From Gonatopus flavifemur (taxonomy: Eukaryota > Arthropoda > Insecta > Hymenoptera > Dryinidae), in contig JAFFJZ010000041.1 of assembly GCA_018340375.1 (NCBI GenBank), positions 186,001 to 250,000 on the forward strand: a DNA stretch of 64,000 nt, given 5' to 3'. The notes beneath the pieces were generated by a model. That model was not told where the DNA came from and did not search any database. It saw only the letters and a program-made list of their open reading frames with translations. Of the stretch, positions 1 through 12,800 are shown one piece after another. The stretch's first letter is position 1. The number at the start of each line of letters is the position of its first letter. A program made the translations under genes and the position numbers.

Positions 1-1861
1 TGGAATTTTTTCAATCCGATATACGGCAAATTCAAACTAAATTTCTTTTGTTGTCAACTCTCTGGAACTGACTGGGGGAAAAAAATACAAAAAGAACACA
101 TAGACATTTATATCAATATCTTTTAATAAATAATTGATTCGCAATTATTTTTATGTACAAGGGGAATTCGGAATGCATTCGTTGATCCTCGATAGATCTC
201 GATCACCTCTCTTGTACATTATGTAACATATCGTTTAATTGTATTCAAGGTCAAAAACATTCAACTTTACGATACATGTACCATTCGATCGACTTTATTC
301 TATACACGAGAAGTGGTGTAATAATAAAGTTGAGACAAATACAAATGCAAAATGAAATTTAAATATTGGAATTGTATTCTGATTTCTTCTCATTTTGATA
401 AGGATTATAGATTGATGGTTGAACAGCTGGATGAAATCTTGAAAAAATACCACAATTTGAACAAAAAATACTCAGATTCATATATTTTCTTTGTAAAATT
501 TGGAACAAAAAACAAAAAAAATTATTTTATACCCACTCGGCGCCAGAGATTTAAAGTTACAGATGTGAATTGAAAATTATCGTGTTACGAATATTCAAAT
601 GAATTTGTTTATGATCCATCTTTTGCAGGAATCCCATTTTTCTGAATATCCAGGCAAAGCCTAGTAGATTTACTAGCTTTTTTCTCTTACGATACATAAG
701 AGATGGAAACCAGAAGAGTCTATACACGTCCTCACAAGATCCAAATCCCAGTTATCCTGAAAAGAGACTATGAATAAAATTCCAGGCGCGGATCAAGCGA
801 ACAATAGGAGTTGCCCCTTTCTTCATTAAAAAAACAATTGAGTTTGAAAATTGACTGAGGTTACATTGAAAAAAAAAAATGATCGTTCTTGAAACAAATT
901 TCTATGTTTTTGGCAACGGCATTGCTGTGACAGCAAGAACCACTATGTCACCGTTAGCACAGCGTCAGTGATCCCAATTAAATTATCGTACACCTCATTC
1001 ATTGGCCAATTCCCACAGAATTGAAGATATGATTAATCCAATAACCTCAATCGATCAACGCCATGTACGATAATTTTGTTGAGATCACTGCACTACTTCG
1101 CTATCTCCAGTTATAGAAACAAATTGCCAGAACTTAGTTTAGGCTTCAAGTTCATTTTTGGGTACTGAAAAAAATCCTCATATTTCAAATAAATCCTTAT
1201 TCAACATTAATATATTCTCTCTCTGTTTGTATTAAAATATAAATCACTTTTATATTATCTTCATTCTTAGATAATCGTAAATGTTATCAATGATTGTGTT
1301 TGATAATGTTTGATGGACGAAGATAATTCTGAATGTTATCGTTTATTATCGTAAAAACAGATATTCAATTGGATAACTATTTTTTTTTTGGTAGTTTACA
1401 AAATTATTTTTATTAAAACTAAAATAAGTTATTTTGCTGAAAAATGTATTTTTCTTTCGAATAACAATAATAATAAATACATCAAATATCGCGTTCAGTA
1501 GAATAGTGCCAAGTGGAGAAGATCGATTTTCGCATCTACTTCACTTGCATTCGTCTTGTTTTCTATTTGACATGTTTTCCGTGTATTATTTCTTTCAGTA
1601 TTATCGATCGTACGACCGAAAGCTATTCTTTGAGCATCATACACTCCATAATACGTTACATATCCTACTTTACATGAGATCCCCGTGTTAGAAAAATCGC
1701 TGGGAAGAATACAAACATGAGAAGTCATATTCTAGAAATTTAGATAAAACAAGTGCTTGAACGAATATTCAAAAAACTAGATTTACTCCAAAAAATCTCG
1801 CGTATATTTCTTCAATAGGGATTTCATAGAGAGATCAAATGATTGTTTTTTTTTGTTCTAG
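1..1861. other. Left edge, no gene recognised
   Basis: AT-rich sequence. The only sizeable open frame (352-573, + strand) has low-complexity composition and resembles no family I know. It probably contains introns of the gene whose last exons start at 1862, because that exon begins at a clear pyrimidine-rich acceptor with its upstream exons outside or unrecognised. Confidence 0.4.
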
Positions 1862-2521
1862 GTATCTAGTCCATCATCGTGTATAGACGATGAGAGTTCG
1901 GTCAACGATTTCCTAGCTAAACTGGATTCATCTATAGCTAATGTGAAGAAAGAAGTTCAACGAGCTCAGGGGAATAGTGAGTGAGTTCACAATTGATCTT
2001 TTGTTCCCAACATATTGATTCTGGGTGGTCCAAATTTACGCAAAGTTCTTTCTTCTTTGGTGCCCCACTGCCGGATTATAAAAATTGATAACACAAAAAA
2101 GCATCCTGAATTGTTTCCAAGTCGATTCAACATGGTTCTCTTCCCAGCAAAGGCATAAAACGAATTCAGGATGGGTTTTCCATCGTGAATCAATCCGATA
2201 GTGAACCAAAAAAGGAAAAACATCGAGCAAATTTCAACCACCCTTATATTGGCATTAATAACGGAAACTAATTTGCGTAGATTTTGTGCGGAAAGTGAGG
2301 AGGCTCACGTACAGCGAAGGAGAGGAGGAAATAGATTACGAAACTCTTTGCCCGTTACCTCAGATACGTACCCATTGACATCCTCGAACGAGGTTCAGAG
2401 GCCATCGTCGTCGAGCGAGATGCATAATTTCCCAAGCGCTGTAGTTATGACTCAGGGAAGGAAAGTAAAAACGTCCCTTCAAAGACTACAACAACAGCAA
2501 GACGAGATGTTTCAATTGTAG
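1862..2521 (+). CDS. 3' end of an unrecognised gene, two exons
   Basis: Two exons can be joined in frame. Exon A (1862-1980) follows a T-rich acceptor ending CTAG and ends at the donor GTGAGT; it encodes a Ser/Asp-rich then Lys/Ala/Glu-rich stretch (around DFLAKLDSSIANVKKEV) that could be a short amphipathic helix. Exon B (2281-2521) continues in phase 2 and ends in TAG. It is hydrophilic, rich in Ser, Arg and Gln, and finishes with a Gln-rich helix-like tail (SLQRLQQQQDEMFQL). An AATAAA lies at 2979-2984. I do not recognise the protein and the 5' part is outside the window. The codon composition, the two good splice sites and matching phase support a real gene; the function is unknown. Confidence 0.55.
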
Positions 2522-3178
2522 CAATTAAGTTGCCATATTTATGAGAAAAAATCATATGATAATAATGCAGGATTATCTATTGTCGGGAAAGTATGATTTG
2601 GAAGCAAAAAGTGAAGTAACTTTTGTTATCTCTTTTTCTATTTAATTCCCGTTACTAATTTTTCTATCCTTCTTCTAACTCTTTTCAATCTCTAGATCGA
2701 ACCACACGTGCCTTCGCTATGAATCTACAATCCATGATTTTTCTTCTTTTTATCCATCGTCCGTCTATCGTGTCTATCCTAGTAACATCGTATCATTTTT
2801 TCATGCATGTCAAAGTGCGTTGATGTGTACATATATGCGTGCGTGAATGTGTACATTCGTTAACTTCTTTCGACTAATATTTTTTGATCAACGGTGCAAT
2901 TGCGATGCTCCTTCGAATTGGAAACATTAATTTTTCTTCTAGTTTAGAGTAAATTGGACAAAAAATAACGAAAGTGGCAATAAAACATTTCATATTTCTT
3001 CCATAATGTTGTAGTAATATTTATCGACCACGATAGCACAATTTCATTGCGACGAGAATAATATATAAATGATAATAAATTTGTTACAAATGAGTTAAAT
3101 ATTTATTATTAGATTTTATAATTTCACTGCCGTCTCTATATACTATATATGTAGTTGTCATCGTTATGTTACGTTCAA

Positions 3179-3205
3179 GATATACATATATATATATATA
3201 TATAT
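3179..3205. repeat. (TA)n microsatellite
   Basis: Uninterrupted TA dinucleotides in the intergenic stretch between the unknown gene and the zinc-binding protein gene. The rest of 2522-3895 holds nothing else that I can assign. Confidence 0.9.
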
Positions 3206-3736
3206 CGAGACATAATTGTGGGTAGTAGAAAAAATAATTAATTCAGAATTTATGGTACATCTATACACATAAAAGCGTATATTTTTGGAGAGTTTATTAT
3301 TTTGTTTTTTTTTTGGCTTAAATCGATTATATAATACGTCTTTGAAAGAGCTTTGCACATTCTGTAAATAGTGAGAAAGAGAGATCAATATAATTATTTG
3401 AATTCGTTGGTATTGGATTCTAGTGATCCTTTGAAACAAATTTCATTTCTTCAAAATATGTATATCTTTTGTCTCCACCACAATACATTATCGGTACGTT
3501 AACTCGTATTTATCCTTCTTATCGTGTCTCAGTTTAGTTCAAGTCCTATGCCTTCTATGGTTACTAGATTTTTACAACATCGCTTTCAAAAATAATTACC
3601 AATGACATCCCTGATGATTCAATCTTTTTGAAGCAAATGGATAAAGAAATCTAGTGATTTGAGGGTTGAGAATTAATTGGAAGTTCTCATTCCAAAGTGA
3701 TACAAATAAGAACTTCTGTTAGGTTTCATTCATAAA

Positions 3737-3758
3737 TTATTATTATTATTATTATTAT
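3737..3758. repeat. (TTA)n microsatellite
   Basis: About seven ATT/TTA triplets in a row, close to the 3' end of the minus-strand gene at 3896-4336. Confidence 0.85.
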
Positions 3759-3895
3759 CATTCGCATTTACACGATAAAAATAACACTATTTATTGTACT
3801 TAATCGTTGAACGATAATTCCAAACAGGTACGATAATCTCTGTAAATATAAAATAAATATTGTAATTGTTATAATATTGCGTATTCTTTGCTCAA

Positions 3896-4336
3896 TCACA
3901 AACATGTTTCTACTTCATTATTGATCGATGATCGTCTCGCTTTCACTAAATCAATTTTACTGAGAATTATTTGAATCGGGGGTGAAGGTTGGGAACAATT
4001 TTTACACTTGGTTTCGTTGATCAAATTAAAATATCCCAATCGATTGTTGCATTCGGGACAATGAATCCTCCCTTTCGTCCATGATTCCTACACAAAGAAT
4101 CATTCGATGATTTTGAAAGATCAAAAACAGATGATATTTCTTACCTGATCTATGATATTTTGAATCCAATTTGGAATATTTTCTAAGGACATGTAAAGAC
4201 ATCTTTCAGGTTCATCTTCGTTCATTTCACAACTAAACCTCTTTGAATGATCCCTGATTTGGCCGTGTGACGTGAGAAATGGACAAATGTTTTCGGAGCA
4301 AAGACATTTTCGGCATTGCTTACATTTGATTTCCAT
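3896..4336 (-). CDS. Small Cys-rich protein like the N-terminal region of RNF180/Rines
   Basis: Two exons, 4336-4145 and 4087-3896, join in phase 0 at a GTAAGA donor and a GTGTAG acceptor to give 127 aa. The N-terminus carries KCKQCRKCLC, a second Cys group, a W-containing helix (LENIPNWIQNIIDQ), then IHCPECNNRLGYFNL and KCKNCSQ. This order (CxxC near the start, 'hydrophobic-P-x-W-I' helix, CPxCxxRLGxFN, CxxC) is seen in the amino-terminal region of the ubiquitin ligase RNF180/Rines and, more distantly, in the C-terminal zinc-binding domain of DUSP12/YVH1 phosphatases (family knowledge). There is no RING domain and no phosphatase motif, so it would be a stand-alone zinc-binding protein. The first Met follows no obvious upstream exon. 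Similarity was judged by eye and function is inferred only weakly. Confidence 0.65.
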
Positions 4337-4502
4337 TCCCTAAAAGTGAATGTCGAATACATATATTTGTTTTTCAATTACCAGTGCGATGTTCTGTGAG
4401 ATATACGTATGCATTATGTGTACTAATGAATCATTAAATCAAAGATATCCGATACCTATTATTCTTTATTTTCATCTAACGTTTTGATTATTTTTATTTC
4501 AG

Positions 4503-4662
4503 GAAGAAGTGTCAAGAGAATTCACGTAACGCGATGAGAAAATGGAAAATTAGACGCGAAAGGTGTTTGAATGAACGAAAAACTGATTTTTCAGTCATTT
4601 CATTTGAAGAAGGAATGAAATTTTGTATTACAAATGAAGTAGGGAAAACAAGGTACAAATAA
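4503..4662 (+). CDS. Possible 3'-terminal exon of unknown gene
   Basis: After an acceptor-like TTATTTCAG an open frame in phase 2 runs 53 codons to TAA, with a basic start (KKCQENSRNAMRKWKIRR). The phase matches the donor of the exon at 1862-1980, so it might be an alternative last exon, but the exon at 2281-2521 already supplies a stop. There is no recognisable domain. AT-rich DNA gives such frames by chance, so this is a weak call. Confidence 0.22.
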
Positions 4663-6845
4663 AATGAGTGATACTCATTCAAAGTGTAATATACCGTTAC
4701 TAAGTTCTGTAAATATTCTGTTCAAGATAAACGAACGTTAAGATTATTTTGTAATAATTACGCTGTGTTTTGAGACAATAAAAATATATACATATATGTT
4801 TGATAAGAATTATCATTTTTTATAGATGAGGAAAAGATAATATAAGATTTTTGGTTTCTCCAAGTCCGAAAATCACGAGTATGTTGCAGAAGATAATTGC
4901 ATCGCAATGCTTGTGGAAATGGAATTTCAAAATAAAATTCGAAACTTGTGTTTTATTGAAAAAGTGGGAACAAGAATCGCATCAAAATGGATAACAACGG
5001 ATTGAATCGTATTGAATTTTTGTTCGGCTTCGCGCGGCATTCTTGGGAGGGCTTCTTTTCCAAGAGAAAACGAAGGTTTAAGGAATGTTCAATAGAGGTG
5101 CATTGAACGTCTGGACATTTGGAAGTCTAGGGTCAATGCACCAGGGAATGAACGATTAAGCATTCGTCGCTGTAAACTGCTACTTTTTTCAAACAATATT
5201 CATAAAATCACTCATTTTTTATGTTTTATATGAATTAAGGCAAGCTTTCGGCATCATGAATTTCTGTGAATACCCATGGATCTATTCTTATTTCCAAAGA
5301 TATTCATGAAAATATATAGATTTTTTTGATTCACCGGTGAATGAACAGCTTGAACGATACATGTTGTGAAACTTAGAAGCAAAAATTCATGGTGTAATAA
5401 ATCTTAATTATCTCTTATACTGACATTTTATTCGGTTGAATTAACTTTAAACTAGTTTTTAATACGTTTTGTGGGCATTTACCGGTGCATTCACCCTGCT
5501 AAACATTCTATGAATGTGAATTTACGTACAATAAACCTGCATTCAATCTCAAAGATCTCTGTCCATAGATTGATGTTAAAACTACCTATGCATCATTGAT
5601 GGTTTAAAAGGTATCTTTAGAAATAATTAAGAACAATGCAAGAAGTCTTATGCAACATGAATAGACATCTTTTAGAAGTCTTAAACTGTTCTTACTCCCA
5701 AAAGATATCTTCAAAAACATTTTCAGAAACCTTTTAGAATTTTCTAAAACACATCTTTCAGAAATTTTCTTTCTGTTTTTCGAGAAAACAAATTTTCTAT
5801 ATGAAACTGAAGAAAAGTCACAAATTCAAGACTTTTTGGCTATCCATGAACTACGTAGTGCTCTTTATGCAACTTTTTGACCCCCCTAAATACTATATTC
5901 ATAAAAACCATGTGAGAGTAAAAGAACTAGGCGGTTGACTGTACGCACATTGCAATTACTTGACGTGAAATTTTTGTTGATTTAGATCTACGTAGATCCA
6001 ACTAGATCTATTCAGATCCAAATAAATCTACATTTTCCATTCTTGAGATCTAGAAGAATCTAATTGAAAATCTGTGTGGATCTAAATCATTTTTCCTGGG
6101 TCGCTCTTTGTCAAGATATTCCATGAAAGTGCATAGCTCGTAATTATTCGAAGGTTTTAAGCATGTTCATAGGATTCTTCACACACGTTCTTAGCATTTT
6201 TAACCTCTTGGGCCACTTGAAAGATGGAAATTTTCTTCAGTCGAGTACAAATGATCAGAAATCGCAAGTAAAATGATTCAACCGTGAGGAAATGTCGATG
6301 AAAATTAAATTCTGTTGGATAGGTAAACTTGAAATTCCAATTCTGATGAATAAAATGAGACTGGAATTGTTTGTTTTGATACATGTTTACATACCAACTT
6401 GGATATTTCAGAAGCAGCAAGCAGCAGGATAGATGATCGTCGAGAGTCGATATTGGATCAACCGTTCTATAGTTTTCTGAATGCTTGATGAGCTGAAATG
6501 TTTTACTGCGAGAGGGCAGTCAAAGTCATTCGGATCAACGAAGCGGGTTATTTGAATTCTAGTCTCACTGAGGATTGTGTGTGAAGAAAGTATCTTCTTT
6601 CATAGGTTCCAATAAAATATGTACAGAAATTCGATATATTTTCTATAAAAAAAGATCGTTCTATAGGAATTCTTGTAACTTTTCGAAATTTTTGATAGGT
6701 TTCAGATATAATGGTGTTTTGTTAAAAGAAAAACTTGAAAATAATAACTCGGATTCATGAAAATTTTCAGATGCACATCGTTGAATCAAGATTTATAAAT
6801 AAAAACTTGTATATTTTTACTATAGAAAAGTATAGATCCTGTGAA
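4663..6845. other. Intergenic, mostly degraded repeats
   Basis: No gene seen. An iterated GATCTA-type motif at about 5980-6100 ends in TTTTTCCTGGG, the same terminus as the hairpin element at 56239-56502, so it is probably one end of a relative. The minus-strand frame at 6157-6420 resembles nothing known. Confidence 0.5.
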
Positions 6846-7128
6846 CCCTACAAACAATGATCAACAGCGTTTCAATGGGCCGCTGATGGCCCTGCAATGC
6901 TAATAAAGAGCAGTGATGCCAGCATTTCGTCGACCGAGTCGATTTTCCCTCTCCATCACATCTGTCTGTATAGAAATTCCACACACACAATCAAACCTCC
7001 GACAAAAGAAATTTGATTGTATACAGCGTGATGGAGGGGGAAAATCGACTCGGTCGACCAAATGCTGGCATCACTGATAAAGAGCCGTCATTGGCCCTTT
7101 GAAACACCAGCAGTCGTGTTTGCTGGGA
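6846..7128. repeat. Palindromic element interrupted by a hAT-like MITE
   Basis: Arms containing GCGTTTCAATGGGCC on the left and GGCCCTTTGAAAC on the right form an inverted repeat. The same element without the insertion is at about 10510-10632, where the arms are GGCGTTTCTATGGGCC and GGCCCTTTGAAACGCC. Here the loop is split by the 166-bp element at 6911-7076. Outer ends are approximate. Confidence 0.65.
6911..7076. mobile_element. hAT-like MITE, copy 1 (166 bp, 8-bp TSD)
   Basis: The element starts CAGTGATGCCAGCATT and ends with its inverse complement. It is flanked on both sides by ATAAAGAG (6903-6910 and 7077-7084). The terminal repeats include GTCGACCGAGTCGATTTTCC. An 8-bp duplication plus a CAGTG start is the hAT signature. 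No coding capacity. Copy 2 is at 39105-39270 in the opposite orientation. Confidence 0.9.
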
Positions 7129-7308
7129 AGTATTGTTTTTCTCTGAAGATGTCAATTCTATGCGATTACGGACTTTCCTAATTGAATAATCGCAACATTT
7201 GCTCAAGTATCGATATATAACCATGTCTGGAACTATTCTCATCTTATTTTGAAGCTTCACTTAATCGCATGATCCACCATTTTTGCGAGATGAGAAAATT
7301 CGCATTCG

Positions 7309-8436
7309 CATAAAGTTGACATTACCAACGATCCCCGCTGATGCAACCTGCCATACAAGCGTCGGTAACTCACGTCATTGATTAGAAAGGGACAGAATCA
7401 TATGATAGAAAGAGAGGTCCTTTACCGACGCTAGTGTTCCGTTAAGGGGATACCAGCGTACCGACTGAGTAAACATTTTCTCAGGACATTAACAAGTTCT
7501 TTGAGGGTACTAAAACAATACTTTCAATATTATCAAAGAACTCGTTAATGTCCAAAAAATTGACCTTTTCCCGAGCTGTTTATGAATTCATTGGTTCGAA
7601 AAGAGTTTTTCAAGAATTCTATTCTTTTTTGAAAAAGAATTCTTCGTGTTATCCCCGATAGCACAAGAATTCTTAAAAAGTTCTTTATGAATAAATTGTA
7701 TTCTTTAAGACCTCTTTAAGAATCTTGTGCTATCTGAGATCTGGGACGTTTTTCTACAGTATTAGAATGTACCCATACAGCATACCAGTTGAGAAAGAGT
7801 TCGCGAAGAATTCATTATGAATTTGTGAGAATTCTTTTTAAACTCTTGTGCTGTGTGGGTAGCCTACCAATAATTAAACATTAATAACAGGCGTTCAATC
7901 AATCGCAAAGTATTATCCATTCATAACCTGTAAGTCACATAACCAGAATAATTTGAAAATTGAGTATTAAAGTTTATGTATTGCTGAGAATGAGCAATAA
8001 AGTCAATTACTAATTAAAATTGAGTATTTTACGTTTTTTACATATAAGGTGTAATTTACATGATGTATTTTACATTTTTCTACACGTAATGTAAAAAACC
8101 GTTAGAATCGTGTATTTTAACATCCCCGCTGAAGATTATTTCCCCAGAATTTCAGATCTTTTTATAAATTCAGTGCGGAGGATTCTTACCGAGAAAATGT
8201 TGACTCAGTCGATACGCTGGTATCCCCTTTAACTTCGAAGAAATATGTCTTTCTCAGTCGGTAACCAACTTTTTTTTCAAAATTCAAAATTCAGGCTCTG
8301 TACCGCGATAGAAGAAGAATTAAAGATTGATTCCTGAAAATTTCATACTTTTTCATGAATTCAGTTCGAAGTATTCTTGCCGAGAAAATCTACGCTCGTA
8401 TGGCAGGTTGCATCTGCGGGGATCGCTGGTATCCCC
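7309..8436. mobile_element. Nested TTAA-type hairpin elements
   Basis: The outer arms share GATCCCCGCTGATGCAACC on the left (from 7330) and its complement on the right (to about 8425), ending in GGTATCCCC next to TTAA. Inside is a second element (7442-8232) whose ends are TTAAGGGGATACCAGCG and CGCTGGTATCCCCTTTAA. Inside that, 7560-7860 carries several copies of an AAGAATTCTT/GTGCTAT hairpin motif. The left end of the outer copy is worn. TTAA flanks are typical of piggyBac and Kolobok elements; no transposase is present. Confidence 0.65.
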
Positions 8437-8440
8437 TTAA

Positions 8441-8765
8441 CGGGATACCACCGTACCATCCGAGTAAAGATTTTGTCTGCAAGATTTCTCCGAACTGTAT
8501 TCATGAAACAGTCTGAAATTTTCAGGGAATATTCTTTGAAACTTTATAAATCGCGGTACAGAGCCCGAATTTCAAATTTCGAAAAAAAATTCTCTTGTAC
8601 CGACTGAGAAAAAAAACTTTTTTCCGAAATTTGAAATTCGGGCTCTATTCTGCGATTTATAAAGTATCAAAGAATATTCCCTGAAAATTTCAGACTGTTT
8701 CATGAATACAGTTCGGAGAAATCTTGCAGACAAAATCTTTACTCGAATGGTACGCTGGTATCCCG
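8441..8765. mobile_element. TTAA-flanked long palindrome (325 bp)
   Basis: The element begins CGGGATACCACCGTACC and ends GGTACGCTGGTATCCCG, with TTAA immediately outside both ends (8437-8440, 8766-8769). The two halves are nearly perfect inverse copies with a centre at about 8595, so the single strand would fold into a hairpin of roughly 150 bp. Relatives: 7442-8232, about 16610-16875, about 38480-38615 and about 58497-58520. Confidence 0.85.
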
Positions 8766-9042
8766 TTAAGATACTTTAAAAATGTCTTGAAGACTTGATC
8801 GAATAATTTGGAAACTTCCGCAAGACTTTTTCGTTAAATCTTCAACTTGTCAAAATTTGTCGCGTAAGACGTGTTTGAGACCTTCTTCAAGACATCTTCC
8901 GAAATTGTGAGATATCTGTTAGATATCTGAAAGATGTCTTTTTGTTGGATTGGGGCATTTACTCTCGCCAACTTTGTATTGAATTTTATTCATCGATGGA
9001 TTTCAATAGACTTTTTTCACCAGGGTATCTTTTGGAAATTTT

Positions 9043-9241
9043 TATGTTGTCGAAGTTCGAATCGTTTATCGAAACGAATTGGTAATCGAATAACGAAATA
9101 CCCCGCTATCGAAGTCCCAAATTCTTGCGGTACATTCTTCAAGCGATGTTTTCAGTTCCAAGGAATCAATTCGAAAAAATAAACACCGATGATCTATCAG
9201 ATTTTGTGAGTAAAAATTTTCGTTTCTTCAAGAACATAAGT
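9043..9241. repeat. Short inverted-repeat element, 'GAATCGTTTAT' family, worn copy
   Basis: The left arm resembles ATGTTGCTGAAGTTTGAATC and the right arm its complement. Better copies are at 23318-23533, 34188-34403 and 42143-42335. The open frame at 8934-9182 lies across it and is not taken as a gene. Confidence 0.5.
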
Positions 9242-9804
9242 TTTTTAGATTTCTTTTCTAAATAAAAAGTCTTTGGAATAATATCAAAAAAATATCTTTT
9301 GGTGTCTCATGATGAGATATCTTCAACTATTCTTAATCATGTCTCAAGATAACTGTAGAAACGAATTGTTAGTTGGGGATTTTGTGTCGTCTGGGTATGT
9401 TACAGAAAAACCCAAAAGTGACATCAACGTAATTGATAAGAACCGGTGTCCAGAGGAGATACGTTATTCCACGAATAGCATGCAGAAACGAGGAAACAGC
9501 TTTTAGATGTACCTGTCCTCGGGTTAAGAATTGATGAAGCATAAGAAAAATAAAAACACAGAGAGTAGGAGAGAGAACGAAACGATTACAGTTACAGAGG
9601 AGAGAGGAGTAGACCAAAGATCAGACCATCAGACCTTGATAAACAGGAAAACTTGGAAGATGACACTGTCCGCAATCGTCCGTAGTCGTGCCTGGGAATC
9701 AATCACACGCGGTTGTCTATCGACGTTGAATATTCTTTCATTTCAACAACCGGGATGAAAATTCAATAATCTATCATTGTGATTGGGTATAAAAATTCAG
9801 CAAA

Positions 9805-12800
9805 ATGATTATTATTGGATTGACGATTTTGCTTGTTTGTATAAACGAGGGATTGGCGTATGATCCACCGCACGCTAAGGTAGAACCCTTGTATCCCAAA
9901 GGAATACGTATATCGGTACCAGGTAAAGAATATTTCTATTTTATTTTGAGAAAAAAATATTAAAAATCATGATGAAGCCTGAAGTAAGAAATTGCCCTTG
10001 AAAAATCACATCAAATTTTTAGACCATTTTCGATGTTTGTGTAAATATTCGATTTAAGGTCACAAAATGTCAATAAAGTTATCTACAAGAAGACGCTAAT
10101 CGTAATGTTTTTGATGACCTAATCAACAATTTTATTGCAAGTATCTCAAGTGTGAAGTTAAAGAAAATCATGATACGTTGAAGAAAAATTGATATTTTAA
10201 TCTCCTGCACGTGTCCAGATATCGAATATGTATTTGGACGAGGATTCAGTCTGTGAATTACACAGAATTTTTATAGAATTCAACAAATCAAAGAATTCTC
10301 TTCCTGGGTGCTAGATTTTGTTTCTTACTCCATAGATGTCATAATATTTCCCAAATTTAAAGACTTAGAATTTAAATAGAATTCAAATATTTCTACTCTC
10401 GTCGATGTCGCAAAAATTTCCTTGCCTTCTGCGGTTAAAGGAACCCATTCATCCCGATTAACGTGCAGAATTCTAATTTAAATGTAATGGGTATCGATCG
10501 AAATTAATAAGTTCCGAAGAACAATGGTTGCTGGCGTTTCTATGGGCCACTGATGGCCTTGCGTTGACGGTGAGGGACCGTCACTGCAGTCCATGGCCCT
10601 TTGAAACGCCTACAACCGTGTTTACTGGGAATATACCAGACACTTCTATCCCAGACAGCACAACGTGCCACCGGAACGTTTGTAAAACGTAGGAGAGGTT
10701 TTTCGAACGTTCAAAAAACGTCCTAGAAACACATTTTGCTGTTAGGGATTCCCGAGTCGAAAAATTTGGACGGTTTTTGTCCTTATATTTCATTTTTAGA
10801 CTAATTTTTGAATAATGAGGACAATATAAAAGTACTTTCCCATGATTTTAGTCTGAATTTCTCCTCCAACGAATGAAAGCGATTGGAGAGAAATTCAGAT
10901 TAAAATCATGGAAAAGTACTGTTTTTGTCCGCATTCTTCGATAATTAGGACAAAATTCCACCCTAAAAACGGAATAATCTTTAAATATCTGATTTTGGGT
11001 GAAAATGTTTATCTAGATGAAGAGGGGATAAGTTTGGTGGCGTTTCATGTGAAAGTCAACGATGAATTCTATTCTTTGGAGGCTGGAACGATAGCGGTGG
11101 ATGTAATTAAGGCTCGAAACGGACGTTGGACGTATCAGGATAAACATACCGCCTTGAAAAAATATGATGTAGTGTACTATTGGGTTCACGTAGTCTACAA
11201 AGGCCTTGGATATAATTTGTTGGATCAAGAACATAAAGTCGTAGGTGAGTATTCGTTTGGAAATCATTATTATATTCCTTTTCAACTGCAGCCTTCTGCA
11301 TCAGAATTTTCAATTTCCACAAAGAAGTCAAATCTTGTCGATATTATATCCGGACTTGACCGAGTTCTATTCCAAACCCGGATAACTCCCTGGTGAAAAA
11401 GACCCCTTAAATCTCATTAGAAAAAAATTATTCACTAGGAAATAAGGTGCCACGGAGAAAAATGTGTATGGTAGAACCAGCAATATAAGAATTGTCAACG
11501 TTTTATTGCTAGTTATGCAATAAGTTGTTGTTCGTACCGCAATAGCAGATTGTTTCGTTAACAAGAATTGTATTGCTGAAAATCACTGGTTAAAATGACA
11601 ATATGAGTTGCCATTCCAACTTACAATAAACATTGTTGATTTGACAAAACAATATCAATCAGCGACAACAATAAGTATCACAGAATTAACAAAAAAAATG
11701 GTCGCAACAAAATCCATTAATTGTTAAAACAGCTATATATTCTGAACGTATAAAACGGTATAATTATTCCCGTGAGAAATTATTTTGATTCACTTCAAGA
11801 GACAGTTAAAAATGATATCCAAGTGATATACATTCTTCTACAAACCCTTCTTCGATGAAGTTTTTCTTGAATTCACAAACATAAAAATCAATCCCAATTT
11901 CTGATTGATTAACAAACCTTACATGAGTTTAACAAACAAATTTGACGAGTTCCATTCGTTTCTGAAAAAATTCCTGTGGTTCAAATCCTAATCCATTCCC
12001 GGGTCGAAAAATTTTAACGGTTTTTGTTCTCTTGTTTCATTTTTAGACTGATGTTGTCCCGATGATTGATTAATGCGGACAAAAACAGTACTTTCTCAAG
12101 AATTTAGTCTGAATTTGTCCTCAATCACTTTCACTCGCTGGAGGAAAATAATTTCAGACTAAAATCTTGAAAAAGTACTGTTTTTGTCCGCAATAAACAA
12201 CCATCGGTACAAGATCAGTCTAAAAATAAAATGAGAGGACAAAACCGTCCGAATTCTTCGACTCGGGAATTTATTCAATGTGCACAATTTTATATTTATC
12301 TTGAATATATTTTCATCGTTCACTCTGAACAAAGTCGAGGGTTACCATAAATGGCAATTCAAGTATGCAGTTGTCATCTTGGAGATCAGCTGATGTGATA
12401 AAGGCTTTGTTTCCCACTCGGAGGACTCGGGTTCGAATCTCGCTAAGTCAACTTTCCAACATTGGAACTTACAATCGCCTTTTCTTCACATATGAATCAA
12501 ACCATATCGTAATAGAATGTTTGTAGAGATAAATTCGGATGAGAAATTTTTTTCCTCCATCCAAAGGAATATTTTTTAAATAGGTAAATATAAATTATTG
12601 ATATAACCCCATACAACAAAAGTTGCTGCGCGACCATTGCTCTTATGTTGTTTCTTAAATTTACGCGAAGTTGCTGGGAATTTGCTACGCATATGATTAA
12701 GAGTTTCATGAAACCGAGCAACTTCCCAGCAACGCGACAACAACTCAACCCAAAATCTCAGATTCACAGCATATTGTTGCGCATTTGGCGACGCAACGTC

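Noticed and set aside
352..573. 74-codon + strand open frame
   Set aside because: No family resemblance, AT-driven composition rich in Lys/Asn/Phe/Tyr, no splice or promoter context.
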